Both the position numbers and the translations under genes were made by a program. 64,000 bases of DNA, from assembly GCF_000155475.1 (NCBI RefSeq), contig NZ_DS990391.1:569318-633317 (forward strand). Reading direction: 5' to 3'. This DNA is from Helicobacter cinaedi CCUG 18818 = ATCC BAA-847. GTDB taxonomy: Bacteria; Campylobacterota; Campylobacteria; Campylobacterales; Helicobacteraceae. The notes under the pieces are model-generated. The model worked only from the letters and a program-made list of their open reading frames with translations, was not told where the DNA came from and made no database searches. This document shows, piece by piece, positions 1 to 8,888 of the stretch; positions within the stretch are counted from its first letter, which is position 1; every line of letters starts with the position of its first letter.

Positions 1-773
1 TCTCTTGTATATTCCCCTTTTTCTAGCTCGTGATGGCTTATGCTTATCTCAATCTTCCCAGCTCCTAGTGCTATTTCCCTTCGTGCCAAGATAAAGGCAA
101 CTCCAAATGCACAAAGCAGCCCGATTGCTTGAATGGGGATAAGGTTATACCAAATGTCATTTGCCTCTGCACCAATAATCGTAGCAGCCCTGAGTGTAGG
201 ACCACCCCAAGGAAGGAGATTCATAACACCCAAAGAAATCGCCATAATCGTCATTAAGGTTGTTTTACGCATTCCCAATTTTTCATAAATAGGCAACATT
301 GCCGGAATTACTATTAAGAAGCTAGAAGCCCCAGAACCGTCTAAATGTGCAATAACCGAGATAAGCACGGTTAAAAAGCAGATACCATACACATTGTTTT
401 TGCTAAATTTTAATAGATGATTGATGATTTTGTTAAATACTCCTGCTTCATTCAACAATCCAAAAAATAAGATAGCAAAGATAAATAACACTGCCGTGGA
501 GCTAACGCTGCTAATCCCTTGTTTGATGAAAAAACTCAACGCCTTAAAGTCAAAAACGGGATTTTCTATTTTTGCGAAATAAGCAATTTCAAATTTATCC
601 TTTAACAAGCCTCCAATGCCCAGCTGCAAGTTTATATCCAGCAAGGCAAGTCCAATAGCACTACAACCTGATACGATTATGAACGCCACGGCAGGATTTG
701 TCTTTTCTGTTAGCAGTAAATACACAATGAGAATGAGCGAACCAAATCCAACAAATGCTAAGAAAAATTCCAT
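1..773 (-). CDS. CitMHS-family citrate/cation symporter (3' end outside the window)
   Basis: I translated this by hand from the ATG at 771-773, which follows an AAAGGTG ribosome-binding site. The reading frame stays open to the window edge, so about 257 N-terminal residues are present. The protein is very hydrophobic. It carries the family's signature blocks: HLDGSGASSFLIVIPAMLP around residue 150, then LGVMNLLPWGGPTLRAAT around residue 186. CitMHS proteins import citrate complexed with a divalent metal across the inner membrane. A full-length member would be about 430 residues, so roughly 40% is missing because of the window edge, not because of a mutation. The substrate is inferred from the family only. 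The 186 bp between this gene and hugZ hold no gene I can support. Confidence 0.85.
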   Translation of the reverse strand, partial: MEFFLAFVGFGSLILIVYLLLTEKTNPAVAFIIVSGCSAIGLALLDINLQLGIGGLLKDKFEIAYFAKIENPVFDFKALSFFIKQGISSVSSTAVLFIFAILFFGLLNEAGVFNKIINHLLKFSKNNVYGICFLTVLISVIAHLDGSGASSFLIVIPAMLPIYEKLGMRKTTLMTIMAISLGVMNLLPWGGPTLRAATIIGAEANDIWYNLIPIQAIGLLCAFGVAFILARREIALGAGKIEISISHHELEKGEYTR

Positions 774-959
774 TTGAACACCTTTGTAAGTATAGAAATA
801 GGGAAAGAAATAAGGTAATGTAAAAATTTTTTTAAAATATTAATACGGTGAGAAAAGTAACCCAGATTTACTAAAATGTTACATAAAGTAATCTAGGAGA
901 TAGTAGCACATAAACAAGGTGTGAAGCCACCCTGCAAAAACAGAATCTTAGCTTAAAGT

Positions 960-1739
960 CTAAGCTTTGTGGGGATTGTGTGGGCTATGGGGATTCCCGT
1001 GTGGATTCCCACTACCGCCAACTTGCTTAATCTCACCATTTGGCAGAATATCATACGCCGCACCAAATCCCTTGACAAACCGCCCAAGACCAAGCTCTAG
1101 CCTGATAAGATGAAAATCACTCATTTTGCGTATGGTCTTTATGCCACCAGCTCCGCCCATAGCAGATTCTAAACTATCCAGTGCCTTTTCAAACTCGCTA
1201 GAATCTCGCTCAATAAACACCGCATTGACACGATATTTAAGCCGCTTACGCAAAATCACAGACTTTGCCTTGCTCTCATCTTCTAAAAACATCACCTCTA
1301 CTTTGCTAGGATTTGCCGATATGCTTTCAAAATGCTCCGCCACTTCGCTAATGTAGATATACAACGCCCCATCAACCTGTATAAGCGGAGAATATGAAGA
1401 TATGGCATTGCCCTGCTTATCAATACTTGCGATGATTATTGAGCCAAACTCTTTTTTAAAAGATTCTATCTCATCGGCTATACCGCTGACATCGGTGGCT
1501 TTAGCCGCCTGACACAAGGAAATAATAGAATCTTTAATGCTCTTTTCATCTGCCTTTTGTGGAAACTCCACACGCAAGGACAGATTCTCGTTATACACAA
1601 TATCTAACCCCACAAAATCCACGCCTACAAGCTTGGCATTTTGCACTTCAACCTGTGGATTGCCATATTTTTTACACAACGCAATAAGTTCGCTTTGATG
1701 ATGCTCATTCATATGGGCTAAAATACTTTCAAAACTCAT
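960..1739 (-). CDS. hugZ: HugZ-family haem oxygenase
   Basis: The product (259 aa) closely resembles Helicobacter pylori HugZ, which opens haem to release iron in the cytoplasm. It starts with a pattern typical of the family (HMNEHHQSEL near residues 9-18). The core has the split-barrel block VEVMFLEDESKAKS (about 146-159) and the conserved GGAGGIKTIRKMSDFHLI (about 195-212). The C-terminal tail contains G-N-P-H, the stretch that provides a haem-binding histidine in HugZ. Here the tail is expanded into a histidine-rich run (GNPHGNPHSPHNPHKA), which is longer than I remember for H. pylori. The ATG at 1739 follows an AAAGGAGT ribosome-binding site. A candidate Fur box lies upstream, which would fit iron-repressed expression. 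Confidence 0.92.
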   Translation of the reverse strand: MSFESILAHMNEHHQSELIALCKKYGNPQVEVQNAKLVGVDFVGLDIVYNENLSLRVEFPQKADEKSIKDSIISLCQAAKATDVSGIADEIESFKKEFGSIIIASIDKQGNAISSYSPLIQVDGALYIYISEVAEHFESISANPSKVEVMFLEDESKAKSVILRKRLKYRVNAVFIERDSSEFEKALDSLESAMGGAGGIKTIRKMSDFHLIRLELGLGRFVKGFGAAYDILPNGEIKQVGGSGNPHGNPHSPHNPHKA

Positions 1740-1770
1740 AAAAACTCCTTTGATAATAAACTGAAGAGGG

Positions 1771-1816
1771 TTGCATAGAGGCTACCTTAAGGAGATAAGA
1801 TAGCCTATTTATGCAA
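1771..1816 (-). promoter_or_regulatory. imperfect hairpin in the hugZ leader
   Basis: Two arms, TTGCATA..AGGCTA at 1771-1782 and TAGCCT..TATGCAA at 1801-1816, can pair with small bulges to form a stem of about 18-20 bp. It lies about 35 nt upstream of the hugZ start codon. On the transcribed strand the loop contains CTCCTT, which is complementary to the hugZ ribosome-binding site AAGGAG. This could be a leader structure that controls translation. The pairing is seen in the sequence; the regulatory role is inference. Confidence 0.45.
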
Positions 1817-1972
1817 TCAAACAACAAATAAGGAAGGAAAAGATGCTTTGCTAACCCGCCCAGCCCTACCAAACCATACTTTAGATTCTAGATTTTGCAT
1901 TGTCTTTTTTGCAGTGTTCTTATCAGTCCTGTCGGCGTCTTTTAAGATTCCCTATCCCTTTCAAATGGGGTA

Positions 1973-1990
1973 TGCCTTAAGCTTGGTAAA
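1973..1990. repeat. degenerate dispersed repeat, copy 1, in the 450-bp hugZ/TSUP gap
   Basis: The 18 bases here match 20775-20792 at 17 of 18 positions. Weaker similarity continues for about 50 bp on the side away from hugZ. The gap 1740-2190 otherwise holds the leader hairpin and the Fur-like box. A 26-codon open frame on the minus strand has no family resemblance I recognise. I therefore annotate no gene in the gap. Confidence 0.35.
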
Positions 1991-2085
1991 TCAATCGCAC
2001 ATTTAAGACTCCAAAATCTCGTATGATTTCGTTAGCAATTTTAAAAACAATTCTCATTTTAATATATAAAAGCTTAAAGACAAAT

Positions 2086-2100
2086 TAATAAGCATTATTA
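2086..2100. promoter_or_regulatory. candidate Fur box upstream of hugZ
   Basis: The 15-bp site TAATAAGCATTATTA has perfect 6-bp inverted arms. It differs at a single position from the H. pylori Fur consensus TAATAATnATTATTA. A TATATT element, a possible -10, lies about 20 bp further on in the hugZ direction. The site is about 350 bp from the hugZ start, so it would imply a long leader. The only other adjacent gene ends here (the TSUP exporter at 2191), so hugZ is the sensible target. Confidence 0.55.
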
Positions 2101-2190
2101 TTTTAGTAGATTCAATATAGATTCTAGAATCTTACCGCCCCACACTCAACAAACACATTGAAACATTTTTAAAGTATTTGCCAAAATGCC

Positions 2191-2973
2191 CTACACAAGC
2201 CCTAGATTCTCAAACACTTTCCATAGTGTCAGCAGAATAGAAAAGGCATAGATTCCAATCAGCGCATAGCGGTGATTACTCAAAGTAACCTTGCTTATAA
2301 GGTAGATTCCAAGCCCCACGCCAACAGATGAGCTAAGCCCCACGATAAGCCCAGAGTGAAAGTCAATCAGCCCGTGTGAGCCAAGCGAGATACTCCCTGA
2401 AATTGAAGCAAAGATAATGAAAAAAAGCGAGATAGGCACGACTTTTTTAGAGTTAAACCCCAAGTAATACGCCAAAATGGGCGCGAGTATCAGCCCACCG
2501 CCCACGCCCAAACTCACGGCGAAAATCCCCGTAACAAGCCCAGCTAGAATCATCACAGCCTTTTGCCTGACAGAATCTGTGATAGGTGGCGTGGGGTTGG
2601 CATTTGTTTTGACATCAAAGACATATTTGTAAAAACTCACTAAAGAAAGAAGCAAAAAGGCTAAAAGCAAGGTAAAAGAAGAGAGAGAAGCCACGATTAC
2701 CCCGCTAAATGCCGCCCCCATAAGCCCACCTAATCCCACAAATACGCCATCTCGCACATCTAGCTTTTTGTGATAGATATTAATCATTGAACCTACACTT
2801 GAAGAGAATATCATCTGCATAATGGATATGCCAATGGCAGATTCCATATCCACACCACAAAGCAAAAGCACAGGTACGATAATCACTCCGCCCCCTATGC
2901 CAAAAAACCCAGCCGCCGCTCCACTCACAACGCCCAAAATCACCAAAAACCACGCACTTAATGCCACTTCCAT
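2191..2973 (-). CDS. TSUP (TauE/SafE-like) anion exporter
   Basis: This 260-residue integral membrane protein has eight or so hydrophobic segments. It has the duplicated glycine-rich signature of the TSUP family: GAAAGFFGIGGGVIIVPVLL near residues 19-38, and GIFAVSLGVGGGLILAPILA in the second half. Family members move sulfite, sulfonates or similar organic anions across the inner membrane. The length is normal and no frame break is visible. The start at 2973 has only weak Shine-Dalgarno support. Neighbouring genes do not reveal the substrate, so the call stays at family level. Confidence 0.88.
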   Translation of the reverse strand: MEVALSAWFLVILGVVSGAAAGFFGIGGGVIIVPVLLLCGVDMESAIGISIMQMIFSSSVGSMINIYHKKLDVRDGVFVGLGGLMGAAFSGVIVASLSSFTLLLAFLLLSLVSFYKYVFDVKTNANPTPPITDSVRQKAVMILAGLVTGIFAVSLGVGGGLILAPILAYYLGFNSKKVVPISLFFIIFASISGSISLGSHGLIDFHSGLIVGLSSSVGVGLGIYLISKVTLSNHRYALIGIYAFSILLTLWKVFENLGLV

Positions 2974-3031
2974 TTACAAATCCTTATATTTGATTTTCTT
3001 ACACTTTTACACATACAAACGCGATAAAGCC

Positions 3032-4264
3032 CTACTCTAGCCTAAGCAATACAATCTCACTAGGGGTTAGAAAACGAATAGCTGGTCCCCAAAAGCCCAC
3101 ACCGCTACTGACATAGAGTTGCGTTTTGCCTGAATCTGCACACATAGAATCCTGAATAAGTCGCTTAGATTCCATATTCTTATGCGTAATGTCATATAAC
3201 CCATAGACATAATGCTGATCTAGCCACACAAACAAAGAGAGAGGAAACACCTGTCCAGCGTGTGTATGTCCGCATAAGACTAAGTCAAAATCACTCACAT
3301 CATTTTGATACACAAACTTTGGCTGATGGGAAAGTAGAATACTAGGCTTTTGCGGATTTAAGCCCTTTTTAGCAGATTCTAAATTTGGCTCTAGATTCTT
3401 AAATCTAACCCCTGCTAAATCACTCACTCCCGCAAGATTAAAGCCTTCAAGTTCAATGTTGGTATTATGTAAAATAGTAAGATTTAATGTGTGTAAATAT
3501 TCTAAAATAGAATCTAGCCCGTGATAATACTCGTGATTCCCACAGACATAATACACACCCTCTTTGCTTTTTAGCCACTTTAAAGGCTCCAAATCATCTT
3601 TAATATTTTCAATCTTATCATCTGCTAAATCCCCCACAATCACCACAATATCCGCTTCCAAAGCATTAATCTTTTCTACAATCCCCTCCAAAAACGCCCT
3701 GCCTAGATTCTTGCCAATATGCACATCGCTTATCATCGCAATGCTTTTTTTAGCCTTTAAATGCGGAATCTTTATGCGAACTTCTTTAATGGGTGGCAAA
3801 GTAAGGGCAGCAGAAAAGCCCTTAAAAGTGAATAGCAAAAATAATCCAGCCACCGCATAGTCTTTGCATTTACTCAAAAATGTGCGTCTGCTTATGTTTG
3901 TGTCATTGTGCTTTGAATCTTGTTGTGTAGCTAAGGGGCTTGGTTTTTTAGATTCTCTATGTTGAATCTTGCTAGAAAATTTAAGGCTTAAATTTACCCC
4001 AAATCTTAGTATATCCACCGCCACACACGCCATAAAAAGTGTGAGTGTCAAAACCAAGCACGAGCTAATCATAAGATATTGCCAATGGCTAAAACGCACA
4101 TCTTTTAGCACAAGCAAGGCTATCTCGCCCAAAGCCAAAGCCACTAAAATCCCAATCCCCGCCCATTTTGGCAAAAGCACACTATGGCGAAAAAATCGCA
4201 TATACACATACACTTTCATCGCATTGAGAACAACAAACACAACACCCACAAAAACTAAAATCAT
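3032..4264 (-). CDS. membrane-anchored metallophosphoesterase
   Basis: The 410-aa product begins with about three membrane segments (residues 1-90). A polar stretch and a further hydrophobic segment near 135-155 follow, and then a calcineurin-like phosphoesterase domain. All the family's metal motifs are visible in order: SDVHIGKN (D-x-H), GDLADD (GD), CGNHEYYHG (GNH), LSHQP, and GHTHAGQVFP (GHxH). The arrangement matches the YaeI/YkoQ type of integral-membrane phosphoesterase, some of which hydrolyse UDP-diacylglucosamine or similar substrates. The true substrate is unknown. The gene follows the TSUP gene's upstream side with a 58-bp gap and may be transcribed with it. Confidence 0.85.
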   Translation of the reverse strand: MILVFVGVVFVVLNAMKVYVYMRFFRHSVLLPKWAGIGILVALALGEIALLVLKDVRFSHWQYLMISSCLVLTLTLFMACVAVDILRFGVNLSLKFSSKIQHRESKKPSPLATQQDSKHNDTNISRRTFLSKCKDYAVAGLFLLFTFKGFSAALTLPPIKEVRIKIPHLKAKKSIAMISDVHIGKNLGRAFLEGIVEKINALEADIVVIVGDLADDKIENIKDDLEPLKWLKSKEGVYYVCGNHEYYHGLDSILEYLHTLNLTILHNTNIELEGFNLAGVSDLAGVRFKNLEPNLESAKKGLNPQKPSILLSHQPKFVYQNDVSDFDLVLCGHTHAGQVFPLSLFVWLDQHYVYGLYDITHKNMESKRLIQDSMCADSGKTQLYVSSGVGFWGPAIRFLTPSEIVLLRLE

Positions 4265-4403
4265 TCTATCCCCACACTCAATCTATGACTAATATAGAAT
4301 CTATCACTATACGCAACGCAAAATACAAAATTTATTATATATTGCAAATAATTAACGCCATTATTACGCTTCAACTACTTTCATTATATATAATTGAAAA
4401 TAA

Positions 4404-6173
4404 TTGACTTTCATCGTGGAGAGGTGTGTTATAGATCCCTATTTTGTTATCCTTTGCGTTTTAGCAATGGCGGTTGTCTCGGGCATTGTGCTAAGTTGGC
4501 TCAAAATCCCAACAATCATCGGCTATATCATTACAGGTGTGCTTACAGCGTATATTTTTGGCTTTAGGCTTGAAGATTCTGAAAGTCTTAATAACATTGC
4601 TGAGTTTGGTATCGTCTTTTTGATGTTTATGATTGGGCTTGATTTTAGTTTTAAGAGTATCACGGCAATGAAGCAAGAAGTGCTTGTGTTTGGCGGTATG
4701 CAGATTGGAATCTCCATTGCCTTTTTCTTTGTTGTGTGCTATTACTTCCTAGGTTTTAATTTCTCCACTTCTATCATTGTAGCAAGTGCAGTAAGCCTAT
4801 CATCTACGGCGATTGTGCTGAAATTCCTTAATGAAAGTGGGCAAACTAAAACGCCCTATGGAATGTCATCTGTGGGGATTCTTATCTTTCAAGATATTGC
4901 TGTTATTCCTATTTTGCTGATGATTAAGCTTTTAAGCGATAAAGATTCAGAAGTTGTAGCCCTGCTTCTTACCACGCTTTTTTCGGCTATCATTGTGCTT
5001 GTGGTGCTTGTGCTTCCGGGTAGAATCTTGGCTAAAGTGTTTTTGCGTTTTTCAGCAAATATGAAAACCGATGAAATCTTTGTAGGGGCGGTGTTTTTAA
5101 TCGTGCTAGGGGCTGCGTATATCAGCAAAGCTTTTGGCTTTTCACTTACACTTGGGGCGTTTTTGGCAGGTATGATTATCTCAAATACACCTTATAAATA
5201 TCAAGTCTCATCCGTGCTGGTGCATTTCCGCGACATACTTTTGGGTGTGTTTTTTATCACGGTGGGAATGCAGGTAGATATTCTCTTTTTGCTTGAATAT
5301 TTTATTGTCATCATCATTTTAGTAGCATTGATGATGGGAGCAAAAACGCTACTTATGTATCTCTTTTTGTGCTTCTTTAGGGGTGAGCGTGTGGGTATGC
5401 GTGTGGCGTTATCACTCGCACATATCGGGGAGTTTAGCTTTGCGATTTTTCTCCTTGCAAGTCAGCACAAGATTCTAAATCTTACACTTGATGGTGGAAT
5501 CTTGGGTGTTATTTTTGGCAATGCGTTCTTTGCGGGTATTACTCCACAAGAGATTTATCAATTCCTAACACTTATGGTGATTTTCTCAATGATTGCCACA
5601 CCTTTTATCCTTGATAGACTTGATAAGGTTACGGACTTTTTCTTACGATATATGCGACCTTTTAGCTTTTTACAGAAAAAAATCATAGAAAGTCAGCAAG
5701 ATTCACAAGAAGAAGGGGAAGGGGGGAAAGCAGATATTGAGGGGCATATTGTTGTATGTGGCTATGGGGAGCTTGGCAAGGCGATTTTGGAATATTTCAA
5801 GGGCTGCAATGTGCGTTATGTCGCTGTGGATAAAAACTACAAAAAAGTAGAAGAAGGAATGAAAAAAGATGAGCCTGTTATCTATGGGGACATTACACAT
5901 AGAAAGATTTTAGAGGAGCTTGGGATTAGCCAGTGTGCGGCGGTGATTATTGCCATAGATTCTATTGAAACTGCACAGAGGGCATACCAAGATATTCACT
6001 CTCTCTCACCTTTGTGTAAGATTATTCTTAAAACCAAAAGTTCCGCTTTTGCCCTGCAAATTCAATCGCAAGGGGCGTATGCTGTGGTGCAGGAACGCAG
6101 GGAAGTGGCTAAGATTCTAAGTGATTTGGCTCTCCAAGCAGTGGAAGAAGATATACAACATAAGCAGGAGTAG
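4404..6173 (+). CDS. CPA2 monovalent cation:proton antiporter with TrkA-N domain (KefB-like)
   Basis: The 589-aa protein has 12 or so membrane helices over residues 10-400, typical of a Na+/H+ or K+/H+ exchanger domain. These include FGIVFLMFMIGLDFSF and the SLSSTAIVLKFL helix. A C-terminal Rossmann TrkA-N domain (HIVVCGYGELGKAILEYF, from about residue 448) binds nucleotide and gates transport in Kef-type systems. It should sit in the inner membrane and protect pH or potassium balance. The 5' end is uncertain: TTG at 4404 gives the longest frame, GTG at 4416 is an alternative, and neither has a strong ribosome-binding site. The upstream region is very AT-rich and could hold the promoter. Confidence 0.88.
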   Translation: MTFIVERCVIDPYFVILCVLAMAVVSGIVLSWLKIPTIIGYIITGVLTAYIFGFRLEDSESLNNIAEFGIVFLMFMIGLDFSFKSITAMKQEVLVFGGMQIGISIAFFFVVCYYFLGFNFSTSIIVASAVSLSSTAIVLKFLNESGQTKTPYGMSSVGILIFQDIAVIPILLMIKLLSDKDSEVVALLLTTLFSAIIVLVVLVLPGRILAKVFLRFSANMKTDEIFVGAVFLIVLGAAYISKAFGFSLTLGAFLAGMIISNTPYKYQVSSVLVHFRDILLGVFFITVGMQVDILFLLEYFIVIIILVALMMGAKTLLMYLFLCFFRGERVGMRVALSLAHIGEFSFAIFLLASQHKILNLTLDGGILGVIFGNAFFAGITPQEIYQFLTLMVIFSMIATPFILDRLDKVTDFFLRYMRPFSFLQKKIIESQQDSQEEGEGGKADIEGHIVVCGYGELGKAILEYFKGCNVRYVAVDKNYKKVEEGMKKDEPVIYGDITHRKILEELGISQCAAVIIAIDSIETAQRAYQDIHSLSPLCKIILKTKSSAFALQIQSQGAYAVVQERREVAKILSDLALQAVEEDIQHKQE

Positions 6174-6231
6174 AATCTGCTTGTGCTATATGGTGTAGAG
6201 TTAAATCTCTAGTCAAACCAATCAAGCATAT

Positions 6232-6942
6232 TTAATCAAATCTGCCCCAATCAATAGGGCTTTTAGAGCATTCTTGCAAATACACATTAGCATTCACAAA
6301 GACATTGCTCCCCACAAAACCTTGTGCCAGTGGGCTAGGGTGCGGAGCGGTGATAATCTTATGTTTAGTAGAATCTATCAAAACCGCCTTTTTCTTAGCA
6401 TAGTTCCCCCATAGCATAAAGACAAGATTCTGCTTGTTTTGCGATAATGCCCTAATCACACCATCGGTAAAATCTTCCCAACCAAAATGCTTATGTGAAG
6501 CCGGAGAATGTGCCTTGACACTCAAAATGCTATTAAGCAATAAAACACCTTGCTTTGCCCAAGCACTTAAATCCCCGTGCAAGGGTGGCGTGATATGCAA
6601 AGTCTGTGCGAGTTCTTTATAAATATTTTTAAGCGAAGGTGGGATAGGCACTCCACGCGGCACACTAAAGCTTAAGCCCATAGCTTGTGGGACACACTCT
6701 CCATTCACCATAGCATAGCCGTGATAGGGATCTTGCCCAAGTATAATGACTTTGAGATTTTCAAGTGAGGTAAGGCAAAAGGCAGCAAAAATATCTTTTG
6801 GCAGTGGATAGACAAGTTCGCCTCTAGCAAGGGCGTCCATATAATGAGATTTAATCTCGGCAAAATACGGGCTTAAAAGCTCATCTTTAAGGAGATTTTT
6901 CCAATCCTGTGGAATCTTTACTTTATCTAACTCAATACTCAT
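6232..6942 (-). CDS. ung: uracil-DNA glycosylase
   Basis: The 236-aa protein is a family 1 UDG. The catalytic water-activating motif VIILGQDPYHGYAM is near residues 64-77. The uracil-binding LLLNSILSVKAHSPASH block is around 130-146. The DNA-intercalation loop HPSPLAQGFVGSNVF is near 198-212. It removes uracil from DNA arising by cytosine deamination, starting base excision repair. It overlaps the upstream gatC by 4 bp, so the two are translationally coupled. The length is normal and no defect is visible. Confidence 0.97.
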   Translation of the reverse strand: MSIELDKVKIPQDWKNLLKDELLSPYFAEIKSHYMDALARGELVYPLPKDIFAAFCLTSLENLKVIILGQDPYHGYAMVNGECVPQAMGLSFSVPRGVPIPPSLKNIYKELAQTLHITPPLHGDLSAWAKQGVLLLNSILSVKAHSPASHKHFGWEDFTDGVIRALSQNKQNLVFMLWGNYAKKKAVLIDSTKHKIITAPHPSPLAQGFVGSNVFVNANVYLQECSKSPIDWGRFD

Positions 6943-7223
6943 TCAATAATTTTTGGAACGATAAAAAAGTTATCCTGTGCGTTTGGTGCGTGATTTAGCA
7001 CATCTTGGGCAATACCAGAATCTTTTGGCTCATCGGCTCTTAATGGTGTTTTAAGATTCTCTACAAAGCAGTTATTTTCCACCTCAACAGAAGCAATATT
7101 TTCAACAAATCCTAGAATCTCGCTTAGCTGCTCCTTGGTAGATTCACGCTTATTCTCATCTAGCTTTAGCATACTCAATCGCTCAAGCTTATTTAAAAGT
7201 GTATCATCAATAGTCATTTTCAA
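6939..7223 (-). CDS. gatC: Asp-tRNA(Asn)/Glu-tRNA(Gln) amidotransferase subunit C
   Basis: The 94-aa product matches GatC in length and pattern. An N-terminal DDTLLNKLERLSMLKLDE helix is followed by a middle segment with ILGFVENIASVEVEN and the LRADEPKDS motif. GatC stabilises the GatAB amidotransferase that converts misacylated Glu-tRNA(Gln) and Asp-tRNA(Asn). It precedes ung, with a 4-bp overlap. The gatA and gatB genes are not in this window, which is usual in this group. The start at 7223 follows AAAGGAT at a good distance. Confidence 0.9.
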   Translation of the reverse strand: MKMTIDDTLLNKLERLSMLKLDENKRESTKEQLSEILGFVENIASVEVENNCFVENLKTPLRADEPKDSGIAQDVLNHAPNAQDNFFIVPKIIE

Positions 7224-7266
7224 TCCTTTATCAAAAAACTCGGCGATTATAGCATAAATATAGTCG

Positions 7267-8058
7267 TTATAAAACCTCGCCCATTATCTTTGCAATCTCA
7301 CTTGGAGCAAGGGGGCATTCCTTGATAAAAAGGGCTAAGGCTAGGGCTGCTTGATAGATAAGCATTTCCCTGCCGTCCTTGCATTCTAAGCCAGATTCTC
7401 TAGCTAGGGCTAAAAATGGCGTTTGCTTCCCATAAATCAAATCAAAGGCATAACAAGAGTGTGTAAAAATCTCTTGTAGCTTCTGCTTTACAAGGGGCAA
7501 AGATTCATCATTTAGCCCAGCACTTGTGGTGTTAATCACAATGCTATATGCCCCATCCGCCCTAAATTCATCACTCACAAAGCATTCAAAGCCCTTGTTA
7601 GCAAAAAATTCTAGCTTTTCTTGTGAGCGATTGATGATTGTCGTAGAAATATTATGCGTTTTTAGAATCATCGCTACTGCCTTAGCTGAGCCACCAGCAC
7701 CTAAAATCAACGCATTTGACATCTTAAAATCTTTCACAGATTCATAAAAACCCTGTGCGTCTGTATTGTAGCCAATGATTTTTCCATTTTCACGCACCCA
7801 AGTGTTACACGCACCAATCTCTTTAGCTATACCGCATACCAAATCACACTGCCTATAAGCCTCTTCTTTAAAAGGAATAGTAATATTTGCCCCACTTAAA
7901 TGATGAGTCTTAAAACTCTCACGCAAATCTTTGCCATTTTCCAAAAGCAAACGCCCATAAAAAGCATTTATAGCACAGCGTGAAAAAGTGTGATTATGCA
8001 AAAGTGGGGATTTAGAATGTGCGATAGGATTGCCATAGACAGCAAAAAAACGCAACAT
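7267..8058 (-). CDS. aroE: shikimate dehydrogenase
   Basis: The 263-aa enzyme reduces 3-dehydroshikimate to shikimate with NADPH in aromatic amino-acid synthesis. Visible motifs are FAVYGNPIAHSKSPLLHN at the N-terminus (shikimate site) and GANITIPFKEEAY, where the lysine is catalytic. The NADP-binding glycine loop ALILGAGGSAKAV lies around residue 115, and the C-terminal region has the DGREMLIYQAALAL block. The gene follows the SH3-domain gene directly, with the start codon overlapping its stop region, so the two are almost certainly co-transcribed with purM upstream. Confidence 0.95.
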   Translation of the reverse strand: MLRFFAVYGNPIAHSKSPLLHNHTFSRCAINAFYGRLLLENGKDLRESFKTHHLSGANITIPFKEEAYRQCDLVCGIAKEIGACNTWVRENGKIIGYNTDAQGFYESVKDFKMSNALILGAGGSAKAVAMILKTHNISTTIINRSQEKLEFFANKGFECFVSDEFRADGAYSIVINTTSAGLNDESLPLVKQKLQEIFTHSCYAFDLIYGKQTPFLALARESGLECKDGREMLIYQAALALALFIKECPLAPSEIAKIMGEVL

Positions 8059-8873
8059 TACCGCACACTTTTGCTGATGTGATTAAGCGAGATGTAGCCA
8101 TACTGCTTATTTGGGAGCTGAATCTTTGCCCACTCCCCTTGTGTCTCAAGCACATAAATTCGCATATTATGGCTTAGTCTGCCTATAACCGCCCCTTGAG
8201 AATCTGCTTTTGAACGCACATTAAGAGCATTAGCCACAACAACATAAGGCTCACCATTTTGCAAACCTAGATTCTGAGTTAAAAGCCTAGAGGCGACATA
8301 GCCCTCAACACCAAAGCGACTTTTTACCTTGCTCCAACCATCTTGCTCATCACTTAGAATCTCCAACGCCTCACCCACCGCTACACGAGAGATAATAGCA
8401 GATTCAGAGCTTGGTGTTTGACGGATATTAATGCGATATTTTGCATAGCCATACTTTTGACTTGAAGCTTGACTTGGTGGAAGTTGGCTTGACGGCACTT
8501 GACTTGGTAGCTCTTGCTCTGGTGGTGTGGTAGCTTGAGTATCTACAACAGCTTGGGGATTTGTCTCTTGCGATTCTACAACCTGTGGGGCAGATTCTAT
8601 CTCTGTGGTAGGCAAAGCAGGGGCTGGATCTTCAATCAGTGGCTCCATAGTAGAATCTACTTCTTTATTAGGTTCATTTTGGGCTATTTGCACAGACTCT
8701 TGTGGTGCGTTTAAAGGATCATTTTTAACAATATGCGAACCATTTGGACTGCGTTTGCTGATAATCAAATTTTTTTGATCCATTAGCATAATCACAGCCA
8801 CATACACCCCTATCCCTAACGCAACAATCAAAAAGGGGAGCGAGTAAAGTTTAAAAAATTTCCGTGTATCCAA
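8058..8873 (-). CDS. membrane-anchored protein with two bacterial SH3 domains
   Basis: The 271-aa product has one hydrophobic segment at about residues 11-32, which looks like a signal anchor. A low-complexity Pro/Glu/Gln/Ser-rich stretch follows, up to residue 140. Two SH3b-type repeats end the protein: YRINIRQTPSSESAIISRV near 146-164 and ALNVRSKADSQGAVIGRL near 215-232. Each is followed by a W-x-K/K-I-x pattern. Such domains commonly bind peptidoglycan or act as envelope adaptors, so a periplasmic location is likely. It sits between purM and aroE in one transcription unit, but its role is not tied to either. The exact function is unknown. Confidence 0.8.
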   Translation of the reverse strand: MDTRKFFKLYSLPFLIVALGIGVYVAVIMLMDQKNLIISKRSPNGSHIVKNDPLNAPQESVQIAQNEPNKEVDSTMEPLIEDPAPALPTTEIESAPQVVESQETNPQAVVDTQATTPPEQELPSQVPSSQLPPSQASSQKYGYAKYRINIRQTPSSESAIISRVAVGEALEILSDEQDGWSKVKSRFGVEGYVASRLLTQNLGLQNGEPYVVVANALNVRSKADSQGAVIGRLSHNMRIYVLETQGEWAKIQLPNKQYGYISLNHISKSVR

Positions 8874-8888
8874 TCTTAGCCTTTATTT

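Noticed and set aside
950-966. Short inverted repeat AGCTTA/TAAGCT after hugZ as a terminator
   Set aside because: The stem is only 6 bp, overlaps the hugZ stop and has no T-run.
1740-2060. A 26-codon frame starting MRIVFKIANE in the hugZ upstream gap
   Set aside because: It is short, has no ribosome-binding site and overlaps a degenerate repeat. No homologue is recognised.
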